Assembly: GCF_910592395.1 (NCBI RefSeq)
Contig: NC_088324.1
Span: 7,156,953 to 7,220,952, forward strand
Length of the DNA stretch: 64,000 nt
Source of the DNA: Lineus longissimus
Lineage: Eukaryota; Nemertea; Pilidiophora; Heteronemertea; Lineidae
Direction: 5' to 3'
Shown here piece after piece: positions 1 to 45,762 of this stretch (its first letter is position 1; each line of letters begins with the position of its first letter). A program made the position numbers and the translations under genes. Under the pieces are notes generated by a model, which saw only the letters and a list, made by a program, of their open reading frames with translations, was not told the origin of the DNA and did no database searches.

Positions 1-1115
1 ACACTTTCAAAGAACGATCTAATGCATAATCTTCCCCTTCGTTTGACAAGACCACTTAGCCAACTATCTCGTCTCGGAATAATGGAGTGTTGTCCAAGAT
101 GACAACATTTGCTGTGTGGACAGGAAGACAAACCATTAGCCCTGCTGAAGAATGACATTAACCTTTAGCATTCCCCTGTATCACTCTTGCTGGAAACCCA
201 AACGGACTCCTTAAATTTCACAGCTGATCGCGGATGGATGCGCCCGAACTTCTTCAAAGTGTTCATCTCTAATTCGAGCGTCAACTCGACTCGAAAACCG
301 GTCCATCTCATTCTCAGCAAAGCCAATACGGAAGCCAATTGAAAAACAAGACAAGCAATCTTCGTACAAACAGGTGTTTAGGAATAGGTTACCAACTAAT
401 GGTTGGTTAGAGAGGAGCTCATTGGATACCAGCAGCAAGCTTAGGTCAATCGCGTCCTTTTCAGCGAAGCAATCTAGCTTGGTAGGAGACTAGCGTGCAT
501 TTTACACAAAGCAACATCGGCCCAGACATGCGTCTACTTATCTGAGAAGAACATGTACCAGGTACACATGGTAGTGGTACATGTTGCGAAGACTTTGCCA
601 TCCAGCGGGAGACTGTTTAACACCTATCAGCAAAGTTATTAGGTTTCTTGCAAGATTAAACAGGCTCGTTTAATAAAGAATCAGCACGGATTCCAGGAGT
701 CCGGGAACAAACAAAACAGACAGTTCTCTTACTAATAGAAATAAGCCTAGCTTATAAAAGTACGTTCCCAGGTGAACATTTGCTTGATCATATATGAAAT
801 TATCTTATATGATTGTAGCTGTGCCCGTGGTCGATGAAAATAGGGTACAACAATACATGTCCCGATCAGCTACTTCCACTATCCCCTATAAAACATGCTA
901 AACATGTATGTAGAATGGTATTCAGAGTTACACGTTTCGATAAATCGTTCAGATTTTGTATTGCCCGTAAATATCGCAACAAAATCGCTGCAAATTCGCC
1001 AAAATCAGGTGGTAAGAATTCACAACACCACACATCATTTGTTACCATTTCATTTTCCTTTAAGCATTCGAGCCAATATATTCTAAATGTCTCGCCCGTT
1101 CTTGGTAATTCAAGT

Positions 1116-1400
1116 CCAGTCGGAGGCTTTTTTCCGAATTACTAACGGTTTTTCTAACTTTTTCCTGATTTCTCAGACAGTCCTCCGACATTGTCCGACT
1201 TTTCTCCGAGGTTGGATTTCCAGAAAACCTGTGAAAAATGATAGGGCTTTCCAAACTAGGCCATTAAAGATCGGAGGCCTTAGCTGAATGGGGTCAATGA
1301 GATGTGATGCAAACACCCAGAGTGACCCTAGGTGTGAATGGACCCTTTGCATGTCATACATGGGTGCATCTGGGTTGGCCGACTCCATGTTCAAGGAGGG
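1116..1400. mobile_element. Foldback element family B, truncated copy
   Basis: Has the arm TCCAGTCGGAGGC...TCCGACTTTTCTCCGA and the middle GGGGTCAATGAG of the family, but no matching opposite arm. The open frames here on both strands are by-products. Confidence 0.6.
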
Positions 1401-2655
1401 GAGACTTTTACACAAATGGTCTGGCGAATGTAACTCAACAAAAGATACATGTATATGTTGCTATCAAGTTTGACGGTGGAATCGAGGTTTTTGTTTGTGG
1501 TTTGAGTTTATGTTTTAGGGGTGGGGGGGGGGCATACAGTTATTCTGGTAAATTAAAGAGTACGGAGGTACACAACGAGCAAGCTATATCTCCCGGAAGT
1601 AGAGTTCATTGGTCACATTCTTTTGTTACCAAAGGGTATTTTAATGCGAATCGGGAATGGGCTATACCCCGTCGGAATTAATATGTGCACTTGTCCAACC
1701 TATTTACAACAAAGAATTGGACCATTGGGATGTACTTAGTGGTAAATTGGGTTACCGCAATCGTTTATTGGTTAAAAGCATAATACCCGTGGCGCGGGTT
1801 GTTTTAGGGTGTTGGCTAACTGTGGGGTTGGGGTAATTGGGGTGAAATTGGGTGAAATTTGCAGTAAAGAAATGTTAATCGGTATTTTATATTTGCCCTG
1901 GGTATTCATATAGGGAGCTGTGCGCTACTCTGCGCCCAGTGCTTGGGTCGGGTGAGGCGGTTTTGTTATTATGTGACGTGTATCACGTCATGAATTCCCA
2001 TACGGTACTTCGAAAAATTAAGAGCGATTAACAACGTAAGGTGAAAGAGTACGACCAAAATAAAGGGGGGAAATTGCGGAGATGGATGAATGCTTCAAAC
2101 ATATAGTGGCCCCAATACTTTCCCGGCTTATTTTTGTATAATCCCACACTTTGATGTAATAGATGGCCCCATATGCAAATCAGACCTGCTGAAATGGCCC
2201 CTTATGTTAATGAGTATGCCCATATATAGAAAGAACAAAAAATGCTATTTCTCCGAGATCGCTGGAAAGTTTACCCATTTAACCCGGCGCGGAGCATCTT
2301 CATATCAACCACGACTTTCAGGAAAAGTTTCGAGGTCATCCGATCTGAACTGACGGAGGAGATGTGCGACAAACTATTTCAGCTCTACGTCCATTATAGT
2401 AGTGATGTATAATTACATAAGACTGGGCCGAAGCACAGCCGTTGGACATTTATCGATTGCAATGATCCATTTGTGTTGTCAACTATTGTATTTTTATTTT
2501 GTTCTTTTCATCAGAGAAAGTTGTATGCTAATTGATTAAAGCTCATAGGATTTGCTTTAAATAATGCTGTACATGCACATATGTTTTCTATGGGTTCTGA
2601 TATTGGTGTTTTCAATTGAACAAAATTACACTCTTGCTTTATAGATACAGTACAT

Positions 2656-2702
2656 GCATATCACTGTACAGCATTACATGCATATCACTGTACAGCATTT
2701 CC
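2656..2702. repeat. Short tandem repeat
   Basis: ATGCATATCACTGTACAGCA appears twice in direct succession, with a TACATG lead. Confidence 0.7.
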
Positions 2703-4322
2703 TGTATACATGTATTTGTATTACATACGTGTATCTCATAAATAGTTAGAAACTCATAAATTTGAGAGACCATATAACGAGGGTATCAGTTAACCTCAAA
2801 GGTGAGTGAGATTTCGTCATGCTGGGAATATCAAAGCTATTTTCGCCCTGCACATAAAAACCCTTGGGGCAATTCTCCTCATTGGCTGAAGTACAAGCGG
2901 ACCTCGATTTAACTGTCAGCCTCGGTTCCAGAATTTGAAAACAAATTGCGTATAGAAATGGCACTCCTCGAAATTACTAGAATAAAATGTACTTAGTGCG
3001 GTCCGCTGAAAATAACAGTGCTTTAATTGTTGTCGTCGTCAAGATGACAGACAACAATATCAAATGTGGATGTCGTGACACTTTTTGACATTTTCGAGCC
3101 CTTATTTCGTCCCCCCCCCCCCCACCCCTCACCGCTAGCTAAGTGAGTCCTGCCAATTGGTGTCTATCATGTTCCAAGTACAGTTGGTCGTCTGATTCTC
3201 GGGCGCTTGTGTTTTTTAGCATGGCCACTGGGGGCTTCATGCATGCATGTCAGCTTTAAGCAAGCAACAGGTGAGCACGAGGCTTAGAACAAGAGACCAC
3301 TCACTACTGTAAACATCGATTGTCTATCATACAGCAAGGTAAGTGTTTAATCTATCATATTATACATGTTCTGCAAGTCACCTATTAGCAGATTCTGCAC
3401 ATTTCAACAAACATCCTTAGTACGCATCATTTATTGAGAAATTGATGCATTACTGCAGCACGGGATGATCGACTGTCAAAGGTGCGCTAATATTTCGTGT
3501 TTTCGCCTACATCTTTTGACAAAGCCATCATACCCAGCAAGCGCCACGGAGGTTAACTAATTAAACCGCACTTAAACGGATCTCGGACTCGAGCAAGACA
3601 TTTATTCGTAAATGTTGATTGAACTTTATCCGTTGGTGTCACTTTCACGTATCAACAGTTGTATGACCATTGGACATCGCCGAAGATTGCTGAGCCCAAA
3701 TAATCCTGTTTGTTTTGGCAAGCATCAATAAAAACCTTACTTCAGAGAAATAGTAGTTCGCTCTAAAGAGCCCCAAGAATGCGGTCATAACATTTATATG
3801 GACTATAATCCAGTGAACGCATATTATACGCCGCTATCAATACGATAATGTGTATTTTCATTTTACCAAATGTATTGAGCAGTAGTGCTTCTGAAACTCT
3901 GCCTGACATTTGGACAACTCGTACAGGTGCTAGCCCGGTCAGTACCTGATATAACGAGAGGAAGAGTTCGGATGAATAGACGAAACTTAACCGGAACTTA
4001 ACTTAATAAAAGAGACCACATGTAGGCCAGTCAACCCGAGCGTCGGTTACCAATGGCGAGGCCAGGAAATAATTGACTTAAAACATGTCGGTGACTTCTG
4101 ATCATGGTCATTGATCACTGGGCAGGACTGATCCACTACCAGCCCCAAATATGGCACAATCAATCAAAAATTGCTGATTGGTCTTAACCCCAGAACACGC
4201 TGTGCTCTTGTCCCCACCTTAATCAACGCCAATCCGATTGATTTTATGCTCCATATCAGGCTGTATAATTTCCTAATGCGAGCTCACTCTCAGAAAACAT
4301 CGATGTAAAATTATTTTACAAA

Positions 4323-4544
4323 TTGATTAAGGGCGGGAGTAACTCGGATGTTTCCAAATCTCTCAGTTTAATGGCACAATCATACAACATTCCTAGGCTG
4401 GATTTTGAGGCTAGAGGTAAACAAGAGCCTGTCAAACCACGAGATGAAATTTTGAGGAGAGCCGCAGCGATTAGGGACTTCCTGGGACTATGGGACAGTA
4501 GATCTCATAAGCACTATCTTATGATGACTGGGGGATGGCTCTGA
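4323..4544 (+). CDS. Weak hypothetical ORF, possible terminal exon
   Basis: A 73-codon open frame with an unremarkable, soluble composition (RDEILRRAAAIRDFLGLW). AATAAA at 4684-4689 follows 140 bp later, as in a terminal exon. No upstream exon was found and no family is recognised. Confidence 0.2.
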   Translation: MIKGGSNSDVSKSLSLMAQSYNIPRLDFEARGKQEPVKPRDEILRRAAAIRDFLGLWDSRSHKHYLMMTGGWL

Positions 4545-5956
4545 TTTCTGCGGCCGTCCTCCGCCGGTTTTTTTAGCACTATTGTAAACATACAAATTAT
4601 GTTATGTACGGTATTTGTTAATCTTTTTGTCACCTTCCGTTCTTTTGTTATACGCACACCACAATGTAATAGATTATTACATGAATAAAGATACATAATC
4701 ATGATAATAATAAAAGCGCACGTTTCCGCTTTTTTGTGAAATGAGTTATGTATTGGTACCTATAAATAGCATTGCAATCTTAGCGTGCTATTTTATTTGT
4801 GCTTATATCAGTATGGTTTACATGCTATACAATATTACCAGATCTTCTTCTTCTTCTTCCAATACTGGGTTTCAGTCTAAGCAGACCATTAGTCCCAGGC
4901 GCATGTTGAACAGATAAAAGCTTGGTTGGTGAATGGTAAAAGTTGATAAAAGATAGACTTCCTGATATATATTTTTGTGGATGGAGTTGATTTTACGCCT
5001 TTTTTCTTTCCAACCTCATAGACATTCCTGATTCTACATTGTATAAGGCCCGAAACATGTTCTACTTGCTATGAATTGAGAGTAAGCCTCAAAGGTTTTG
5101 TAACAAGCTTTGAGGGTGTGTGCACTGGGCTGTGAGCCAAATCACTGAGCCTTGAATTAAGATGGAATATTTTGCGTATGGGAATGCGCCAAAAGTACGG
5201 CAACGCGCCTTTCTCTGGACAAAAGGTGCCGCAATGAGCCAAAACGCCTATTTGGAGTGATGCATGGCGTCGTTGCCCTGTCGTGAAACTAAAAACTTGC
5301 AAATCTTTATTAATGATTGTTTTTCATTACAATTTCAGAATTCGAAGAGAACATCCCAAGATCTGAGAGAATGTCTTAGCCCGCGCATGTAGAGGAAGCA
5401 GCTACGCTGAGCATCCAAGTCATATTTCCATTGCTCTATCTCAATGAATGAGTTATTGGACTACATTTGCGGATATACTTGTGTCAACTTCTTGAACTTA
5501 TACAATTGCCTTCCCATTAGTCTGGAAACGTAGTATGACAGTCGGATCGCCGGACGAATAATTGTGTTGCTTATACAGTGTGTAAATGATTGATTTTCAA
5601 TAATAGGCGCGACACACAGACGAAGGAATTTATATACATTGTACTTATTTAAGCGAAAATATTAGAAAACACTATATTTGATGAAAAAAACATTCTTCAA
5701 AAATAGCATCAGCCTATTAAGTTGCATTTCTGTGTTGACAGTTTTATTCAAAATGTGTCGATTATTAATGCATGAAATTCGAGAGCGAGAGAAAACCATC
5801 CGATCTTTGATGATTCTCCGCCTGATGCTTGCTACAAGCGACCGCATCAAAGCACAGTCACGTGACTCTAAGTGTTTGTTTTCGACTGAGACGTTTCCGG
5901 TGGAGTCTGCGCACACGCAGCGAATGATCCTGACGCCCCCACCTTTAAGGAAGATT

Positions 5957-6205
5957 GATGAAGCGAGGACAAAACAGCCTTTGCTTGGCCTGTCCTCCTG
6001 TGTTTAAACTTTGCTGCATGGAATTTAAAAAAAGTGTAAATATGCTGCGCGCGCGCAACCTTCCGACAAATCGGCATGTTCTTCGTGGAAAAAAGCTGCA
6101 GCAAACTGTTTCCCGTGGATATTTCATAACGATGCTCATAACTGCTCTTGATGAAGAGAGGACGAAACAGCCTTTTCTTGGCCTGTCCTAATGTGTTTAA
6201 ACTTC
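5957..6205. repeat. Spaced direct repeat of about 55 bp
   Basis: GATGAAGCGAGGACAAAACA...GTGTTTAAACTT at 5957-6011 recurs with few changes at 6149-6204. The open frames in both strands come from the repeat. Confidence 0.7.
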
Positions 6206-6907
6206 ATAGATCAACCTTGTGTAGTTGTCATGTCAAACCCGTCTTTTGCATCATTTACAGCATTAATTACGATCGCTTGACTTCTGGTGTATAAGCGCTG
6301 TAGTCTAGAAGCCTCATGTGGTATGCAAGCATCCGTGTGTACTCAATATGAGATGCTTGTTTCAACAAGATTCGCAGCGTCAGGCAATTAACACCCAGCG
6401 TGTTTAACGCCAAAATGTTACCTAATTAAAGGCTCAGTCAAAGCCAGGTGTGTTGTCAGCTTGACCGGAAAGTCATCCAAGCAGCGTAGCTCATGGTTTT
6501 GAAAGTTGTTTTTGTAATGTGTAATTATGGCATCTGCTAATTACTACAAGACATTTTACTACAAGAAATTGCACAGTGTTATGGCCGGCAGTGTCGTAAT
6601 TTACCTCTTTGCATAGTTTACCGTGATGCATGGAATAGGAATTTCTTATTATTGTTTCATTGTATACATGTATAATAGCTCATTCTAATAGAATTGTGTT
6701 GTTTATGAACTTATTCGTAAATTAGAACAGTACAGATAAATCAGATATGCCGATAAGTACAGATTAAAGGGCATTATATCTGATGGAAGCTGAGCACCAG
6801 TTCACGGAAATTTCGATTGATGCTACCCTCAGAAGCCCAACTCGACAAAGCCCAAAGGCCAGAGAATGCTGGTCGATTCGAGAATGCACCAAGCGGGGAT
6901 CGCGACT

Positions 6908-7060
6908 CGAGCGAGTACCGGTTCGCATATCTGTCAGTTCGAGCGAAGTGAAAATGAAATACAAACACAGACATTGGTCAGTTCGAGCGAGTACCGGTTC
7001 GCGTATCTCTCAGTTCGAGCGAGGTGAAAATGAAATACAAACACAGACATTGGTCAGTTC
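6908..7060. repeat. 76-bp tandem repeat, two copies
   Basis: TCGAGCGAGTACCGGTTCGC through ACAGACATTGGTCAGT repeats at an offset of 76 bp with few changes. Confidence 0.8.
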
Positions 7061-7631
7061 GAGGTCTGATACCCCTGCTGCCTGCCTGAACAACTGCGCA
7101 TGTTTTCACCACGGTAATTTGTCTTTGATCCGGCCCGTGTAAACGAACATTAAACATGGAAAAACTGCGCTGGCGTACAGCATAGGGTTACGCAGCCTAA
7201 ATAAAATGGGTCAAGTGTAAACAGTCTTCTTATCTGGTATTCGGTGACGAACGAGCTATACACATCAAAAGAACTGATCTCCGAAGAGCTGAAAATACCG
7301 TAGTAAAATTAAGTTGATTATTCCGTCCATCGGGCGTGCAAAACGTCCATGTTCCTACGCAAACTGCAGTATGCGGGCCTTAGAAATGCGTGACCATTCA
7401 TGCAACCTGTTCTGACGTCAAGTAACTCAACCAGAACATTGCCTTATGTGTTAGTTTGGCCCTTGTTTGCACCGGTTCAGTTAAACCCTAAGATCTCACC
7501 TGTGAACCTTATTCCTGGATACACCCAAAGACTGACCGACCATTCTGGAAAAAAAAACCAATACGTCCTTGCGAGGATCATTTTATCCAAGCTTTCGTGA
7601 GATCCCCGCTTGTCTCAAGGAGGTGCTTTTC

Positions 7632-7639
7632 TATATAAA
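7632..7639 (+). promoter_or_regulatory. TATA box of the collagen gene
   Basis: TATATAAA lies 71 bp upstream of the ATG at 7703. With the usual 25-30 bp spacing, transcription would start near 7662-7670, giving a 5' leader of only about 35-40 nt. A TATA promoter fits strong, tissue-restricted expression, which is an inference. Confidence 0.6.
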
Positions 7640-7702
7640 ACCAAAACTTCCTTGTCTTGATCAATTTATGAATTGGCCCATGTTCCTTCGATTGGATAAA
7701 AA

Positions 7703-40097
<32,395 letters not shown>

Positions 40098-40346
40098 TGA
40101 ACACTTGTCCAATATTTAAGAATTTGATACCGGACATAAGCCATTTGTTCTCTCACCGAACACCACGAGGGTGGACCTAAAATGTGGCTGTTGGGCTGAG
40201 ACCGAGTGGAGTAACGGGTCAAGTTCTATTCTAACACAAATGCATTTGATTTTGACTGCTCTTGACGGCTTTCATTTTTATTACCAACTCATCCAAATAC
40301 AGTCGAGACACGATTATCGCTGCAGCGAAAACGAGGCACGGTGTAA

Positions 40347-40352
40347 AATAAA
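40347..40352 (+). terminator. Candidate polyadenylation signal of the collagen gene
   Basis: AATAAA 250 bp after the stop codon, the first such hexamer downstream in this strand. Cleavage would be expected 10-30 bp later. Confidence 0.5.
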
Positions 40353-40539
40353 TGACAATGATATTGATATTTTGGTGTTTTAGAAGGCTTTATAATGGAT
40401 CTGCCAAATGATAATTAAAATTTTGCAGCTATAATGATAGCAATTATGTTGGTTTAAAAGGAAGCAGTTAGAAATAGATCAAGGTTTCTGAAAATTGCAA
40501 ACAATGTTAAGTTGTAATGGTGCACCTAGCATGTCTATA

Positions 40540-40868
40540 CAGGGTGGTCCCGAATAAACGCAACCGGATACTTCCACTACCAAGCGGTTAAAATCATTGA
40601 TACCAGTGGATGGGGAATCTTTCTAGAAGAAGAATGATACCAAGATCAACCGATTCCGTTCAGTAGGTTTTGTTGTAGAGACGTTGCGTGAAGCAAATTG
40701 GAGTTCCTTGACCAGGTTCAATGCAGAAAAACAGAACGCTTCTGTTGTATCGAATCGGGCAATCTTGGTATCATTCCTCTCCTAGAAAGATTCTCCGTCC
40801 AATGATCTCAATGGTTTTAACCCCCTGGTAGTGGAAGTATCCGATTGCGTTTTTTCTGGACCACCCCA
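40540..40868. mobile_element. Family C terminal-inverted-repeat element, full copy
   Basis: Starts CAGGGTGGTCC and ends TTTTCTGGACCACCCCA with arms of nearly 60 bp, flanked by TA on both sides. TA duplication and CAGGGTGGTCC ends suggest a non-autonomous Tc1/mariner-like element. Confidence 0.75.
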
Positions 40869-41441
40869 TATTGACAGCAATTGTATGTTGATTTTAAATG
40901 AACCGGTTCGAAATATAGTTCAAGGTTTTTTGATATTGCAAACAATGTTGAATTGAAATTTTGCACCTGCTTTTGCAGCGATGTATGCTAATGAAAAAAA
41001 TCGGTTAAATTGAGTTTGAGATTTTTGATATAGAGCATTGCTTTACTACATGTATAATGCCTGCAGAAGTTCGGAACAAATTTCTCCGCCCAATATATAC
41101 ATGTACACAGTAACATACCGTACCGGTGTAATGTTTTTGAGTGTTTCTGTTTTTGAGTGTTTCCCCTCATTGTTTGGGAACGCTCAAAAATAGATTGACA
41201 AGTTTTTCTGTGTATCCCCCCTATTGAAAAGTCGTGGTCTCACTAGCTGCCTATTGTTTGGAAACACTGACACATGGGAAACAACCACAGATGTTAACCG
41301 GCACTATTTAGCCGGTTTAGGCGCGTCTGTTTCATAAAGGCCTATTTGACGTACATCAAAGCTAGGCATTTTGTAAGGTGCGCATTAACCTGCTAAATAG
41401 CGTTGACGCGGTATTTATATTTTTTCAATTTTGTTTTAAAA
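40869..41441 (+). repeat. Leader of the composite repeat, locus 1
   Basis: Shares with 58605-59002 the stretches TTGACAGCAATTGTATGTTG, GAAGTTCGGAACAAATTTCT and GCGCATTAACCTGCTAAATA in the same order, ending at a family A copy. Locus 1 has an extra segment around 41130-41310. Confidence 0.8.
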
Positions 41442-41687
41442 GGCCGGGTCTATTTGGCAAGCCGCTCGGCGAACAGGCATCTTTTTTTGTCCTGTTTGGA
41501 GAGCCACTTGCCAAACAGCACTAAAAAGCCACCCTGTTCGGCCAGCCGGGCTTGCCAAACAGGTAAAAAATCTAACCTGTTTGGCGAGCTGGAGACTTAA
41601 CTTTAATATTAATGAGTTCGGCTCTCCATTCAGGACAAGAAAAAGTCGCTGTTTGGTAAGCCGGGCTTGCCAAGTAGTCACTTCCTA
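41442..41687 (+). repeat. Dispersed repeat family A, copy 4
   Basis: Full-length, within a larger block (40853-41795) whose flanks are also found at 58480-59002. Confidence 0.9.
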
Positions 41688-41795
41688 AATGTTTTATATA
41701 TTTCACGACTTAAATGTTTATTGTCAATAACCTACTCTGCGCATTTGCACTTTAATGCAGCATCATTGTGTAATTGTACGTTTGAGTGGTCAAAG

Positions 41796-44700
41796 TATTT
41801 GACGATTTTATTTCATGATTTTAGTTGTCCAGTCACGCAGGGACACTTCACTTTTAAGAAGCACAGCAGCTGCAGATTAGGCTACGATAAACACTACAAA
41901 AAACGATACTTAGTACCGCTGTGCTCAACACTGTAATGGATAATACAATGTGACCTGGGGGTCAACATTTAAAAAAAATCTGACCGCTAACTAAAGTCCG
42001 GTTATGTTTTTTTGGTATCAAGACTTCCAGTGTTAACCTTCAGCGATCTGACAACTTTAGCCCGTCCATTTTAGGTCCACATGTATATCAAAATATAGGG
42101 GATCTCGAGAAAGCTGCTGATAGCCATATACAAACTTGGAGTATTAACAGCGAAAGCGTTGGCCATATTGGATAATAAGTCCCGAAGTGTATAATGTTTT
42201 TCGCTGACAGTTTTTGGGCATTTTTTCGACATATTTTGGCCAGCACGCCAATGCTCTTGGATTGAATATGGGCAACCATTTGTAGAGACATATTTTTTCT
42301 TTAAATTTTGGTAGTGTGCTATCGTATCAACTGAAATGCAATGATAGCTTCGATGTCTTTTGAATATCTTTTGAACTATCAGACCCGCCTCGTCCCCAGG
42401 GTTGATTAAAATATGCTTCAATGTATTGTGTTGCGTGCAGGCTCTTTAATCGCATAGTGCATTATTACCCCCTGAAAACGAGGATACAAATCAGTACCGC
42501 TATTCTCGAATCCTCACGTCTTCTGTGAAGGCCGGAGGTTCGTCACTTCAATCAACGACTCATATTTGGACAAAGCTTTTTTTAAATTTACAGTCTAATG
42601 CAGAAGCACAATAAGCTATCTATTTGTGTGGCGAAATTAAGCTTGAAATAGAATTTCGGTACTTCGTACTGATACGTGCGTATGGTCCAAGGCAGTGGGA
42701 AACCTAGGGTTTGGTGCATGACCCCCTCCCTTCGGTCCCCCTTTTGTCGGAAATCACTGATTTTTCGGAGAGCCTTACTACAAGAATCATGTTATTCATA
42801 ATTTTAGCCCTCAGATGCCTGGCCAGATAAAACACATATTTCGACTTTTCCATTTCCCTTCGCCCATATGGTGCTCACTGAGTAAAGCTGCGCCCCTTCC
42901 TTCACCAAACTGCTATTCCGCCACTGCTCGCCCCCCTCCGGCCTTTACTTGTTTATGGGTCTAAATTCACAATTTGGGCAGGGGCCCGTAGGTCTGTGCG
43001 GGTTTCAATAAGGACCCCGCTCCTCATGCTTAACATGAAGACTTGGCTTACACGAGAAGGTTTTCAAACTTCATTCATTACGGAGACTGAGACCCGCTGA
43101 ATTTTTATAAATCCATATCGAGAGATCATTATAAACAGCTGACTTGATATCATTAATCAATAATTGGTTGTATAGGGGGGAAAATCTAACTTCTTATATG
43201 GTCGCCAGAGGATATTCCGAGTCAATCAATACCGAAAAATCTCTTTTTTTTTCGGAGAAAAGAAATTTAAGAAAAAATAGTTTCATCTGTTCAGTTTTCT
43301 TAATGATTATGGCGAAATTTCAATGTTGTTCTACTATAATGGTCGCCAAAAACATTACAAAATATTACAAAAACATAATGCTTCATCAGTTAATTTTGTA
43401 AATAAGCATGATGTTTATTTTATCAGAATTGTTTACGTTTGAAATTCATATGTCTTCCGTCCATATATACTTTTGGAACTTTCAAATTACAATATTTGTT
43501 TCTTACATGATGTATTTGTGCCTTATTATCTATTTATTTCTTGGAATTTTATCTGATTTTTGTCCTGGGGAATCCCATGCACATTCATTCCAAATCTGTA
43601 GAATTCCATATTATGCAATACATTAAATTTCAATTTTGCTCTCGAATGATGTCTTCGTTGGTTTTTCTCCAAATTGTTGTTGACGTACCTCATTCCGATA
43701 TGTCCCAGGTGTCAACAGCAAGTTTCGTTCTTTCACAAAACCGATCAAATCTCATCCCATTATGAAAACTTAAAGTGAAAAATAAACCTCCTTTACTCAT
43801 GAAAAAGTACGAATGAAGAGTATGGAGTGAAAAAGAAAAGTGAACCGTTCTTTCCTATGTAACAGCAGCCTTAAAGTATATGCCCATGCATCATGTTTTC
43901 CAACAGAGTTACATTCATTTTAGGAGAATGTATGCAAAGAAATCTGCCCGGTGCAAACAAAAAGGTTGCCGGCGTATATGGTCTATCTGCTTCCCACGAA
44001 CACATGAAAGTTATGACATAGGAACAGGACAATCATTACTAATAGTATAGCTGAATTTTACCTACATTTGTACATACTCATTGCATCACATCTTAATTAG
44101 TATGTATTGCGTACTGCAAGCGTTCAGAAGAAGAAACAAAAATTCTATATCCACCTCGCGGCATCTACCGTCAAATAGCTGATACCCTTAAGGCATTTAT
44201 CGATGGCGGATGACGACAAGAACAATTTGGGCAAATTGATGTAGTAGTTGCCGCAACATCACTGTACAATCGAGTTCAGATGAATCTCTTTCTTGAGGAG
44301 AGCAGCGTGACAAATGAACAAGGCCTGGCGTAAACCGTTCACCAGAGCAGAAGATGAAATCGAAAGTCGTGAACCGTGACAACGTGAACCGAAAAAAACC
44401 CCAGCATTACACGATAAATTGGCCAGAAACAATGCCGAATTGATTGACAAGCCGACGTGGCCTGATGATCCCACTAAAAGCTGACGGTCGAACCACGATA
44501 ACTGGACCTTTACTATCCGATCACGTACTCGGTATTTATTTTCTTGATCTGGATAGAAATTTTCAAATCAAGTGATTGAAAATAACATGATCCAACAATT
44601 ACAAATGTTTGACGCAATGAAGTCGACATTATTGGTCGTCATTATCGAAATTTATTCATGTCATTATAATTTCAAATAGCTGCTGTTGGGATAAATCACT

Positions 44701-45762
44701 TCATCTGGCTGGAAAAAACAATGAAAAATGTATTTATCCAACACACAGATGTTTTAAGTAATAAGTGGTTGCCCATTTATTCTTATCAAGACCCACGGGG
44801 ATCTGTTCAAATAGTTGCTCGGTGATAAAATGAGAATAATTTGTCTCAAGTATTTTTCAATACAATATCTTGTTTTTTCAGAAGTGTAATTTTATCGACC
44901 CAGACGATGTCGAGCACATTGAATATTGTGTTCTTCGCCAGAAGTCCCAGCCAAAAGTGCAGCGAGGGAAACTTCACTGAGATCATCCAGCTGTTTGTGC
45001 CAACTGTTTCTTTTGCTTGTTATGACAGACAAAGCAGCATTGGATCATGTTAGTGCAGATGACATGGGTACATCATCAAGACAAAACCAACCAGTTGAAT
45101 AATATGGCAACAATTGTACGGGAACATTGATCAAGGGAACGGTCAAAGCATTACACCTACTTGTGTCACTTTCTCAAACCTTTTCACGTTCGTGTTAGTC
45201 AAATTGAACATGTGACGCTGGTGGAGCAGCTCATCTGCGGTCAACTGAATGGTTTCAGGTCATATCGGGATTAAAGTGTAAAGTCGGATGATAACCCATA
45301 TCGTAGTTGATATCAGACTATAAACCCTGACCTTTAACTTTAACTTTAAAAACTTAACCATGGTTCGATGGAAAACTCGTTCATATGCTAAGGTTTGATG
45401 GCAGCCTCTTTCCCTTGGCATTGTTACGTGTTGAGATACGACATAAGCTATAGTTTGATTGTGACCTCATTCACCGGTCATGGTTTTGATGGGAACGTCA
45501 TTAATCAGCCATGGTTTGATCGACATCTCATTCAACGGTCATTGATCGATAGAAACCTCCTTCATAAGCAATGGTTTGACGGTTTAAAGGGTATGTTACC
45601 ACATTATCTATGAACACTCTGTCACCTCTATTTGGGCATTCTTTTAAGGAAAGGACACCGACACGTTTCTGCACTCGTTTAGATATGAGAAACATTATCT
45701 TACTGCAAAGAAGACCATGGCATCAAGCAAACAAACTGATGCAGTAACATCTACGATTTACT
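41796..45762. other. Intergenic stretch without recognised gene
   Basis: AT-rich DNA between the repeat block and the GPCR. Open frames are short and low-complexity (for example the Phe/Ile-rich one near 43408). Nothing convincing seen. Confidence 0.55.

Larger units (their letters stand above)
1..7631. other. No gene recognised upstream of the collagen gene
   Basis: Only short open frames on both strands, none with convincing protein character apart from a weak one at 4323. Repeats are listed separately. A poly-C run lies at about 3110-3123. Distal enhancers of the collagen gene could be here but cannot be seen. Confidence 0.6.

Noticed and set aside
1060-1681. Open frames on both strands around 834-1681
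   Set aside because: They overlap a truncated foldback element and low-complexity DNA, with no protein-like composition.
5662-6191. Overlapping frames around 5662-6191
   Set aside because: They come from a spaced direct repeat and conflict on both strands.
43408-43626. Phe/Ile-rich frame with membrane-like character
   Set aside because: AT-rich DNA produces such frames by chance; no homology or splice context was seen.
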